A stretch of 64,000 nucleotides of DNA, from positions 32,211,885 to 32,275,884 of the forward strand of contig NC_084844.1 of the NCBI RefSeq assembly GCF_033115175.1, in the 5' to 3' direction. Origin of the DNA: Lepus europaeus. Taxonomy: Eukaryota; Chordata; Mammalia; Lagomorpha; Leporidae. The notes under the pieces were generated by a model, which was not told where the DNA came from, made no database searches, and worked only from the letters and a program-made list of their open reading frames with translations. Positions within the stretch are counted from its first letter, which is position 1. Each line of letters begins with the position of its first letter. The position numbers and the translations under genes are program-made. Below are positions 17,576 to 29,900 of the stretch, in pieces.

Positions 17576-20500
17576 GTAGGTTCTGACAGAAGCTGCATCA
17601 GCGACACGGGCCTCGTCTCTCCTCTCGCTTCTCTCCAGAGCTGGAAGTTTGTTAGTGGGTTCCTACCTTGCATTTTTATGGTGCTTTTAAACCTCACTTT
17701 TTTTTCCCCCCATTCCAAGGGCTTTTTCTACCCCTTTCTGCTCTAGGTATTCTAGTGCCTCCTTCTCCCCTGGGCCTCGAAAGCAGCAGTTGTGTGAAAA
17801 TGTATGATTTGGGAAAGTGCTGTTAAGTGGCATTTCCACGGCGCTAAGCCCACGTCCCTTTTCTGCCACACTTGGCCACTGGCTGCTTAGTGAGGCTAGA
17901 GCGCCTTTTTATTTATATTCCGAAAGACCCTTAAAAATCCTACCAGGAAGGGCCCATTGTATTGAGACAAGGCCTTTCTCCCCTTGCTGCTGGCACAGAC
18001 CTGGGAAGACAAACCAAAACAACGTTTTTAACAGGACGCCTTGCAAATTGACTTTCGCTCTTCATCGAGCAAAAATGTTTGCCTGGTCTGAAACAAGAAC
18101 TGAGGCTTCCTGAGGGCGCCGAGTCGGCCTTGTGGTCTTAGGCGAGTCACTCACCAGTCTTGTTTTCCCTCTTGTGCAATGAGGGCTGTCCCAGGGTCTT
18201 GTGTTTCAGCGGTAGGCATCCTCAGAGAAACATGCAGACAGAGGGGGTGTTTAAAATCCTGCCAGGAATGGGGCATCGCGTGGAGGTAAGGCCCTTCTCT
18301 GGGTGCTTGAGCTGGAGTGACGGAGCTGCCGCCACCCACTCCACCCCCATCCGGGGTGTAGGTGAAAACCTTCTCCGGCTTCCAGGGACTCTTGTGATTT
18401 CATGGTCCTTATGGTCCTTGCTTAGAGAACTTTACTGCCACACCTGCGGCTTTCTGGTCTTCTCATGCTTCATTCTGATTTCCAGGACGGAACTGTCTCC
18501 TCGTCCAGTCGCATCTCTTTCTCTTTCCTCTTGAGATCAATTTTTGTTTTTTTTTTTTTTTACTTGCCAGAGAGGCTTGAGATTTGAGGAGGGAGGAAGC
18601 AGAAGGCAGACAATCCAGGTGCCAAAGGACTCTTCCCCTCATCTTTGAACATGCTTAGCCTTTACACTTGTAGCCCCAGAGTGATTTGTGAGGAAAAGAA
18701 AAGATACTGTAACTTGGACTTTGTTACTGGAGGTGGTTTACCCTACTCTTTTGCAGTACCTATTTTTGCAGAGGCTGGAGAAGTTAAGGTAAGGAAAACT
18801 GAAGTTGGGAGGTGCAAGAAGTATAGATATATATCTACTTATATATGTATGTGTATACAGACATAGATATCTATCATATACATATGTATATGCAGGTAAA
18901 CATATATACACATTACACGTACACACACACACATAAAAATCTCCACTGGAAAAAAATTGTTCTAGATGAATAAGGAAAATTACCCTTTTTTAGATTTGTG
19001 ACAGCTCTTTCATTGCTTTTTGCCTTTCAATTTTATGTTTGATGTACAGGAATTCTGTTACATAGAAATTTGACAAGTTTCTGTTCTCATCTCTGTTGAT
19101 ATTTTTCTTTACAGTCTCTGAGATTTGCTTAAAACTTTTCCTCACCCAGAGGTCAGAAAAATATTCATCCATGGCTATTCCTCGGTGCCTGTGAGGAGGA
19201 ACTTGTTCCCGAACCTTTCTCAGTACCAAAATCCAAAGATACTCATGTCCCTTGCATAAAATGGGGTAGTATTTGTACATGACCTACATATATCCTCCTG
19301 TATACTTTTTTTCCTCCTATATACTTTAAATCATCTCTAGGTAACTTATGATCCTAAACATGTAAATGTGATGTAAATAATTGCTGTACTATATTTGTAT
19401 TATTTTTATTTTCAAATTTTTTGAAAATTTATATAAATTTACTTATTTGAAAGGCAGAGTGACAAAGCGAGAAACAGAAGATCTTCCATCCACTGGTTCA
19501 CTTCCCAAATGCCGGCAAAAGCCCGGGCTGGGCCAGGCCAAATCCAGGAACCAGGAACTCCATCTTGGTCTCCCACGTGCGTGGCAGGTACTCAAGTACT
19601 TGAGCCATCGTCTGCTGCTTCCCAGGGGCATTAACAGGGCACTGGATTGGAAGCAGAGGAGCCAGGCTTCTAACTGGCATTGCAGTATGGGATGCAGGCA
19701 CCCCAAGTGGCAGCTTAACCCACTGTGCCATGCCCGCTCCTTCAGATATTCTTGATCCAAGGTTAGTTGAATCCACGGGTATGGACTGTGTGGATTTAAA
19801 GAGCTAGCTGTATATTTTTGTATTATTTCTAATATTTAAATTTAAATACTCGATCCCCTTGGAATTCATTTTAGCTTATAGTGTGATGGAACCAAGATTG
19901 TTGTGCTGGAACCATGTATTGAATAGTCTCAGCTCCACTAATGGGTGATGAGTCTTTAACCACATATTTAACATGATATTAAACGCTAGTATATTGCATT
20001 TTGAGGTTTTTTTTTTTTTTCTCAAAATGTCAAGCACTCTCAGTTTTATAAAATTCTATTAAGTGTTCAGTGATTACAAAAAGATGGAAAGGGAAAAGTA
20101 AAAAATCAGCTGTCTCCCATGTGCTTTTTGGTTTCTTTTCTTGTAGCTTAGGTTTCTTTATTTCTATATCCCACATAATAGATTTGAGTGGGTAAGTTGT
20201 CTGAAATATAAAACCAGTCACATCTAACCTGGCATGGCCCGGTCTACCAGGCTTGGATTTGCCCTTGAACCTTTCTTCGGGAAAGTGAAACTGAGCTTCC
20301 GTTGCAGGAGCTGCCACTGATGGGTCCACGGAGGAGGGCAAGGAAGTGTGGGGCTATGTGACTGTCCGCCAGGATGCCCACATGTTCTGGTGGCTCTATT
20401 ATGCCACCCACCCCTGCAAGAACTTCTCAGAACTGCCCCTGGTCATGTGGCTTCAGGTAATGTGGCTTCCCTGTGCAGCCTCAGGTTGAGGCCAGGTCTC

Positions 20501-20886
20501 CCCCAACTCATTCTTCAGGGCTGACAGCTCAGCAGGGAAGGGCTGATCTGGTCCAGCAGCCAGGCCCAGGGGGTGGCGGTGGGGGTCAGCATCGCGTTGA
20601 CGCAGTGGAGATAACCTAGGAGGCCAACCCAGAGGGCAAGGGGCTCTAGCCTTTTGCCACAGTCTTTTCTGTGAAGTCCAGGTGGTTGTGGGAACCCTTA
20701 TAGAATGATCCCACTGCTCTATTGGTGTATCCTTACTGATAAAGCTGTTCTGAAAGGTTCTGAAGCCAAGGTTGAAGTACAGTAACCCTCTCTTCCTCTC
20801 TCATTGCCTATAATCCTCTGCTGGGCCCTCGACTTTTTATTTTATTTTTATAAATGTTTATTTTTTCATCTACTTGAAAAGCAGAT

Positions 20887-20922
<36 letters not shown>

Positions 20923-23900
20923 TCCATCTGCTGGTTCATTCCCCAAATGCCTGCAACAGCCAGAGCTGGGCCAGGTAGAAGAAGTCAGGAGCCCAGAACT
21001 CCATCCAGGTCTCCCACAGAGATGGCTGGGACCCAGATGGCCATCATCTGCCATCTAAGACACACTAACAGGAAGCTGGATCAGAAACAGAGCAACCAGG
21101 ACTTGAACTGCCACTCTGATATTGGATGTGGGCATCCCACACAGCAGCTTAACCCGCTGCACCACAACACCTGCCCTGTACCTCGCTTCTTGACCCCAGA
21201 GAGCTCATCTTGTGAAAGGACCACCAGCTCCCAGCCTTGTTATCTTAGTGTACATGTGAAGCTCTACCCTTCTCCCTATGTGTGTTTGCATTTTAACCTT
21301 GCATTCTGATCGTGGGACTGCAGGCAGGGTGCTGGTTGAAGGGCCCTTAGAGATGGGCACAGGCCCCTTCCTGGCATTGCTGCAGTGTGTGTCCAGAGGT
21401 GGCTCACATCCGCTGGAAGGCCCACCTCCAGGGAGGGGTTGCTTCAGCCTCGGGCCCAGCCTGGCTTCCAGGTCACTCACCAGTAAACAGGGCAGCCCTG
21501 CTCCTCACCTGCCTGGGGTGGGAATGAGACTTCCTGCCGAATACCAGTGTCCACAGGCAGCCTCCCAGGCCCAGGCTTCCGGGTGAGACAGAGTGAAGAT
21601 GAGCCATTCTTTCTCTCTTCCGCTTATCATAGGTGACCTCCTGAGGGCTAGAGGGGAGGCTTAGCCCAGGAACAAAGGGAAGAAAAGGACTCAGGGAGCC
21701 CTGTCCACCCCAGGCAGCTGGAGGGGGAGGTGCTGTTTGCCAGGGCCACGCTTCCTTCTCTGGGCCTTGGGTTTCAGCCCCGTTATTTATTAATCAGAAC
21801 AACTGTCTTCACACTCAGACTAAAGTTCACATCGGGAGCCAAAGCAGAGAAAAGCAGAAGTGCCCCAGCTGAGGTGGCGGCAGGATGCCCAGTCCCACCC
21901 GCTGGCCCAACCCCTTTGTCCCTGGCTGCCCTGGGGACGCTTTCGGAGCTCTCTGGGAAGTAGTTTGAAGAACCCGAATTTTGGAAGTTGTGACTGTGCT
22001 TTTGATTGACGTGGAGTGAGGTGGTGGTTTTCATGGAATTGGTTGTCAGCATTTTCAAGGCAGGCCATTTCCTGACTCTTTCCAAATATCAAGACATCTG
22101 GCAACTCTGCCTTGAATTCACTGTCCCCAAATCTGACCAGGGATGGCCCCTTCCCAGAGAGGGCGGGAGAGCCTGGAGGTGGGGGAGGCGAGCCCTACCC
22201 ATTCCCACTTGCTCTGCAGCCTCTACCCAGTGCCCCCACCCCTCCCCCCTGCCCCCCCTTGCCCCCCCCCCCGCCACCACGTGCAGTTAGCATGACCTTC
22301 TGCCTCTGAGGCTCTTTGAAGGTTATCAGCAGAAGACACTCAGTCGCTCTCCTCGAGTTCCCTAGAGCCACAAGGAAAAAGAAGGAAAGAATGTTATGAT
22401 TGAGATAGGAACAATTAATTTAGATGAAAAGGAGGTCTATCTTCACAGCCTACTGAGGACCCAAGCACTGACTTCTTTGGGGGGAATCTGAGAATCTAGG
22501 TCACATCATCTGAGTGGAGTAGCAAGCTATTTTAAGGACACTTCCAAGTCACTTAAGCATTTTTGTAGTTCACTGCTACATTTACTGTATTTCAGAGTCA
22601 CAGGATAGCCCCAGCTTAGGGTACCACCCCCTCCCAAAGTTTGAGACAGAAACCGTTTGTAATGGGATGTGTTCATCAAGAACAACCACACATCTTTCAG
22701 CCAGCTTCCCCTTGCCATGGTGGTGGTGGTGGTGGTGGGGAGCTTGGGTCGGTGGAGTAGGAGGAGGGGTCATCTGCTGCCCCTGTGGTCTCAAAAGCAG
22801 AACAGGAAATGGGATTTCTCCACCAACACCAAGCCTCCCAGGATTCCCAGCTCCCCCAGCCCTGACACTTTGCTCCGGCCCCATCCTGTAAGTTTGCTAG
22901 GGAAAAAGTGACCCAGCTGCCATTCAAGGATACATCTGAGTGCTGGGTTTTGATTGCTTATTGCATTAGAAGCATTTTACAACATTGACTCCTAGCTTTT
23001 GAGTCTGTGAGTCTACATGGCAGCATTATGTTCCATCCTGTAGGCATGGTTTACTGTTCCCCGCTGGGGACATTCCAGCTAATGTTACTGTTGCCGTTGA
23101 TCTAAGTTGCTCCATCTGGTGTTGCCCCGTGTTAGGAAATCTTGAGTTGGAAGTACACACAGTAGTGGGCTATACAGCCTACGCAGATCACTTTTGATCT
23201 GAGGCTGCTGCAGGTTCTCCGAGTCGAGGCCTCCTGCAGTTGTCTCATCACCCCTTAGCCCTGACTCCACCTTGTCTTTTTCTTTAGATTTCCTTCCACT
23301 CGTGCCCTGGCCTCTGCTTTGCCTGAGCTGTTCCCTTTCTTCTTTTCTATCTCCCTTTCCTACCCATGCTGCTGTGCACTGAGGTGCTGTGTCCTTTTAT
23401 TCTAGGCCCGGGGCCTGTCCCCTCCCTGCGGCTGATCCTGCTCTCCTCATAGGCTCCTAGATTTGTCCAAGAAAGCAGTCTCCTTTCCCCTGCCCAGCTA
23501 CCAAGAGGCCCCCTCCTGTCTCCGTCAAGAAGTCCATCTGGGCTGCCCCACTGTGCCTCTTGTCTGTCCTGCCCCTCCTCTGGGCCTCTCAGAGTGTAGG
23601 GCCCCCCTGGGACTTCTATGTTGGATATGTTGTATCCAGAGAATCAGCTTGACCAAACTGCCCCTTAGATCGGGCACCCTAACAATCTGAGGTGACAGTC
23701 CCCCACCCTCGGAGGAGTGGGTGGAGGTGGAGTCAGGAGATTCAGGCCCAGTCCTGTGAGAGCTGCTAATTGCCCAGTAGCCCAGGGCCAAGCCACATCC
23801 TTTCTCGGGCCTCACCACCCTGTGTGAAGTGAGAGGGGTTGGGTGAGATGCTTGTGAAGGTTGCTCCAGTACTGAAGGTCAGGGGCCCCCCAGACAGGTC

Positions 23901-26900
23901 ATGGCTCCCACTCCCCAAACCAGAAGGCAGCAAGTTTTCTCCAGGGCCCTTAGCCCAGCCCTGTTCCTTTCTTTCTCTCCCTTTCTTTCTTTTCTTCCTC
24001 TCTTCCTCCCTCCCTCTCTCTCTCTTTCTTTCAAGATTCATTTATTTGTTTGAAAAGCAGAGTATCAGGGAGAGAAACAGAGCTTGAGATCTCCATGTGC
24101 TGGTTTACTCCCCAAATGGTTGCAACAGCCAGGGCTGGGCCAGGTCAAAGCCAGGAGCCAGAAACTCCATCTGGGTTCCCCACCTAGGTGGCAGGGGCCC
24201 AAACACTTGGACCATCGTCGGGTGCTTTCCCAGCTACATTAGCAGAGAGCTAGATCAGAAGCAGAGCAGCTGGGACTCAGACTGCCACTGATACGGGGCT
24301 TGGTCTTGCAGAAGCCCGAGGTTCACTGAGCAATTGCCTCTTCTGTGCAGGTTCACCCAGCCGTCACTAAATCCCACCCCGTTTATAGTGAATGCCGGCA
24401 TCCAGCGTCATGACTAAGGTTTGGCTAACGTGGTCTCTGTGCTTGTATTTTTCCACAGGGCGGTCCGGGTGGTTCCAGCACTGGATTTGGAAACTTTCAG
24501 GAGATCGGGCCTCTTGACACTGACCTCAAACCCCGGAATACCACCTGGGTACAGTGAGGACAGCCCTTACCTGCAGTGCATGTGGCCTCTCTGGGGCTGG
24601 GCCCCACCTGCCTTCCCCACCTCTGGGTGGGGTGACATGTTTAGCAGTTCACCCTGCCACACCTTTTCCGGGGCCTGGAGCTCCTGTCCATAGGTCTTCC
24701 CATTTCTCAGGTTGGCCTGTCTCACTCCAGTCTCTCTGGCCTCCGCACTGGGGACTCTTTCCACCTGTCTTCAGAAATGTGTCCCTGCAGACACCCAGGA
24801 CCCTCCCACTACCCACCCTCACGTTGGCCCTCTGCAGAGCCACAGCCAGAGCCCCGCCCTGTGGTCACAACTTCCAACCCCTTTTCATTCCACCTTACGT
24901 CTAGACCTCGTGTTCCTGGGCCCCACCCTTTCTGTGATGCCTCTAGTTCTCTGTCTCTACCCCTCCCCCTCACTCTTTGCATCACTTCCTCCCCTAAGCC
25001 CTCTGCCAAGTGCCCTGCCTGCTCCCCCAAACTTCTCCCTTTACAGCCCTGACAGCCCCACCCTTGGGCAACTCCCACCATCATCCACTGGCTCAGCCCC
25101 TGCTCCCAGGCTGCCAGATGCCACAGGCGTATCCATAGCCAGCAGGTGGGGGCTTTGTCAGTGGTGGGCCTCCCCCACACCGTGGCCCTCCTTTGCCCTA
25201 TGCAGCTTGGTTCCTCTCCCGGCTGCACCTGCAGCTGCTGCTATGGTGCTCTCCACCATCCTCAGGGCCCCTTCTGCAGCCCCCCTCTCTCGTCACGCGC
25301 TAACCCATTGGTCTTTGCTAAGTGCATCTCACCGTTCTCTCGGCCTGGAATGTTTGTGTACGGGCCACTTCCGAGAGCAGTGGCACGGTGCCCTGCTGGC
25401 TCGTCTCCAGGCCTCCCCGGGCTAAGGCGGCCGTAAGGCTGGGGCAGAGGGCCTGAGTGAGCAGACCTGGGTGCTGGTCCTGGTACTGTCATTACCAAGC
25501 CACAAGTTTGTGATCCTGGACCCATCTGTGCCCTTCCTGGGGTTTCATATTTCCTGATCGGTAGAGGGTGTGGCTGGACTCTGTCATCACGAAGGATCCT
25601 TCCAGACGTGAAATTGTACAAATCTCAGCCTGTTCTGAAAAGGCAGTGGAGTAAAGTCTGTTCTTGCTGTGCACAGGGAGCCCAGGGCAGGGTGGAAGCC
25701 GGGTTCACCAGGAAGAAAAGTGCTGCTTGGTATTCAGACCTTGAGCTCGCTGTCAGGGCTTGGTGTTCCTGCTGGCTGACCCTGCGGGCTTCTGCCTCCT
25801 CTCGTGTGTTGTGTCTCCTTGGGAAGTGCGTGTAGTGTGAAAAGCCACAGCCCAGAGTCCCTGATCACCATGTGTGTCTTCATCTTTCCCTCCTGTCTCT
25901 CCTTCTCAGGCTGCAGTCTCTGTTTCTGTCCTGCAGCTTTTCACAACCCCCTTGAGCAGCAGGGTATCATCAGCTCGCTGGTCCCGTCCCCCGGGAGGGC
26001 TTTGCTGTACTTGGAGGAGTTGTCAGCGCTCACTGCAGCATCTGCTTTTCCTCTGTGGCTCCTAGCTCCAGGCTGCCAGTCTCCTCTTCGTGGATAATCC
26101 CGTGGGCACGGGGTTCAGTTACGTGAACAAGAGCGCCTCCTATGCCAAAGACCTCGCCATGGTGGCTGCAGACATGATGGTCCTGCTGAAGACCTTCTTC
26201 GATTGCCACAAAGAATTCCAGGTATGCCAAGACTCACACAAGTAAGAAAAGGCCTGGCAGTAGCAGCATTGCATCTCTCAGAGTAACCATGAATTTTTCT
26301 AAGAGCTTGGTACCCAGTTGTTTTTTTTTTTAAGGTTTATTTTATTTATCTGAAGGTTTATTTTATTTATCTGAAGGTTTATTTTATTTATCTGAAAGGC
26401 AGAGTTACAGAGAGAGAGAGGGAGAGACAGAGAGAAAGAGAGGGAGAGAAATCTTCCATCTACTGCTTTACTTTCCAAATGGCCACAAAAGCCAAGGCTG
26501 GGCCAGGTTGATGCCAGGAGCTAGGAGCTTCTTCTGGGTCTTCCACGTGGGTACAGGGACCAAATCACTTGAGCCATCCTCTCCTGCTTTCCTAGGCCAT
26601 TAGCAGGGAGCTGGATTGGAAGTGGAGCAGCTGGGACTTGAACTGGTGCCCATGTGGGATGCTAGTATTGCAGGTGGTAGGTGGCCTTACTCATTATGCC
26701 ACAGCACCAGCCCCCAGTTGTTGTTTTTTGTTTTGTTTTGTTTTAAGGCTTATTTACTTATTTGACAGAGTGACAGAGACACAGAGAGATTGTCTATCCA
26801 CTATTTACTCCCCGGATGCCCTCCATGGCCTGTGCTGGGCCAGGCTGAAGCCAGAAACCAGGAGCTCTATCCAGGTCTCTCATACAAGTGCAAGGGCCTA

Positions 26901-29900
26901 AGTCTACTTGTGCCATCTTCTGCTGCCTTTCCAGCCTCACTAGTAGGGATCTGGATCAGAAATGAAATAGCCAGGACTCATATCAGCACTGGAAATGGGA
27001 TGTGGGCATCCCAAGTAGTGGCTTAACCCACTGTGCCATGACACCAGCCACTGCACAGCTGATTTTAAAGAAAACTGTTTTACTTCCAAATTGGGTCATG
27101 ACTTGTTTCTATCACTTCTAAAGATGTTGGCTTGAAAAAATAACCCTAGAGCCTGTATTATAAACATCACCTATCAAGTCAAAAGACAAAGCAGATTTCT
27201 TTAGTCTGGCCATTACAACAGAAATTTGAAATCAAGTTGTGCAAATCAAGAGATAATCAGAATATTTAATTCTTTGTAAATTCCTTTTCTTGCTAGACAA
27301 TTCCATTCTACATTTTCTCAGAATCCTATGGAGGAAAAATGGCTGCTGGTATTGGTCTAGAACTTTATAAGGTAAGAAAGAATATGACTTTTTACAATTT
27401 TGGATGGAAAACTAATTTTTAAAAAGATTTATTTATTTATTTGAAAGGCAGAGTTACAGTGACAGAGGGAGAGACGGAATGAGTTCACTCCCTAGATGGC
27501 TGCAACAGCCAGGGCCAGGAGTGTCTCTACCTGGTCTCTCATGTGGGTGTAGAGGCCCAAGCATCTTCTGCTGTTTTCCCAGGCCATGAGCAGGGAGCAA
27601 CCAGGACTTGAGCCAGCACCCACATGGGATGCTAGCATTGCAGGCAGGAGTGTAACCCACCATGCCACAATGGCAGCCCCTAATTTTTTTTTATGTTCAC
27701 TTGCTAATGAATAAGGTCTTATACATGCACATGAAAATTAAGTCTGTAATAATCATGAAAAGTTTTAAAAAGAAAGTGGACGTCACCCTATTGAACAAGC
27801 TATAAAGCTGCAGTGAGTAAAACAATCTGGTACTGACACAGCAACAGACAAATGGATGAAATGCAACAGGGTAAAGAATCCAGAAGCAGATTTTACATAT
27901 ATGGCTGTGTATGGGTCATACATATATACATAAAGAGACAGAGAGAGATTGATCCTATATAAATTATAAGGTGGCACTTCAGATCATTGGGGCATGGAAG
28001 GAATGCTCAAGGAATGGTTTGCAGACTTCTGCTCACTTTGCAGATGGCACCAGCGGAGGCAGCCTTGTGCCTGGGGTCTTCTGGTGCCCAGGGAGCCTGG
28101 GAAAGGGCAGTTGGCAGTCTTCTGTGCCCCGGAAGGGCACTGTAGCAGGCTTGTTTCTCTCTGTGGAGGAAGAGATAGAGGCCCTGGGGTTCCTTGCTGA
28201 AGACATATTCTTTTTGTCTTCTCTTCAGGCTGTGCAGCAAGGGACCATCAAGTGCAATTTCTCTGGGGTTGCCTTGGGTGACTCCTGGATCTCCCCTGTT
28301 GGTAAGTACAGAATTTGGGGGCATCTCTTTGTACCCTCTCTCAACCATTCTTTCCTAGGACTTTGGGCTGAGTGTTTCAGATCAACTAACAGGCAACAGA
28401 ATTTTCTGGATCCTTGGAGAAGTCAACACAGAAAGTGTTGGCTCCAGAAGCAGTGAGAACTCATTCACAGAGCATCTACCATGGGCTGCTCAGGACTGAA
28501 CTGAGTTCTCTGACTTGATTCTTATCAAAGAATCACAATTTAGAGTTGGAGACATTCTAAACACCGATGATAGTGATGACATGTTTGCCTTCTGACATAC
28601 AGCATGAGTGGCCCACAAGCAATCAAACCCAGGTCTGTGTGACTCAGCACGAGGGCCAGCCTGTCTTCTCAGCTTGTCCCCTCCACCACCCTGTGCCGGC
28701 GTGAGCATCTGGGGTGAAATTTCCTGCATGTTGATGGTTGCTGAGACAAGGTTGTCATCAGGTCTTGCAAACTCATTGAGTTTGCAGTTTCATAATTCAG
28801 CATCCTTGCTGGCAGCACAGGCTGCAGTGTTTATATTGCAACCCAGGGTGTGTCCTTGCATGGCTGAAATTATCATCTTGGGGTTAGCTCTAACACGGGG
28901 TTTCTCAACCTCGGCACTGTTGACGTTGTGGGTTGTCTAATTCTTTGTGCCTCATAGGATATTTATCAGCAGCATTCCTGGCCTCTACTTATGAGCTGCC
29001 ATTAGTGCCATCCTGGTGTGACAACTAAAAATGTCTCCAGACTTTGCCAGATGTCCCCTGGGGGACAAAATCATCCCTGGTCAAGAACTACTAATTTTTT
29101 TTTTTTCTTTGAAAAGCAGAGTTACAGGGTGGGTGAGGAGAGACAGAGAGAGAGGTCTTCCATCTGCTGGTTCATTCCCTAAATGGCTACAACAGTCAGG
29201 GCTGGGCCAGGCCAAAATCAGGAACCAGGAGCTTCATCCAGGTATTCCATGTGGGTGCAGGGGCCACGTGCTTGGGCCATCCCCTTCTGCTTTCCAAGGC
29301 ACATTAGTAGAGAGCTGGATTGGAAGTGGAGCAGCCGGGACTCGAAGGTGGTGGCTTTACCTACTATGCCACAATGCTGGCCCCAAGAACTGCTATTCTA
29401 ATCTAACAAAAGCTGACTTTTCATAGGCAAAACCCAATGACAGATTTAGAAAGCAAAAGAGAGACTGCCTGTGGAGGGAGGGGAATAAGCTGAAAAGGAA
29501 CTTCCCCAGGCGAGCAGGGCCACATGGCTCACTTTATTGGGGTGGTGGTGGTACATGAGTTTATGCATGCATCAACTCTTACAAAGATACACTATGATTT
29601 GTGATCTGTGATGATTACTCACTTATTAGAAATGTATATTTATTTATTTTCATCTACTTAAAAGCAGAGGGGGTGGGGGGAGTTAGAGAAATATCTTTCA
29701 TCCACTGGTTTACTCTAAATGCTCACAACAGCCAGGGCTAGGTCAGACTGAAGCCAGGAGCCCAGAATTTCATCCATGTCTCCCACATGGATGGCAGAGA
29801 CTCAAACACTTGAGCCATCTTCTGTTACCTCCCAGGAAACAATAGCAGGAAGCTGGATTGGAAGCCAAGTAGCTGGTACTTGAACCGCAACTCCAGTATG

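Larger units (their letters stand above)
17250..17620 (+). promoter_or_regulatory. CpG island and SCPEP1 promoter
   Basis: CpG-rich segment with several GC boxes on the minus strand (CCCCGCC at 17366-17372, CCCCGCCCCC near 17386, CCGCCC near 17413) just upstream of the start codon. No TATA box is visible. Open frames across it on both strands reflect composition. Confidence 0.8.

Noticed and set aside
24712-25425. 237-codon plus-strand open frame in SCPEP1 intron 3
   Set aside because: Pro/Ser/Leu-rich reading of C-rich intronic sequence, with competing frames on both strands and no domain.
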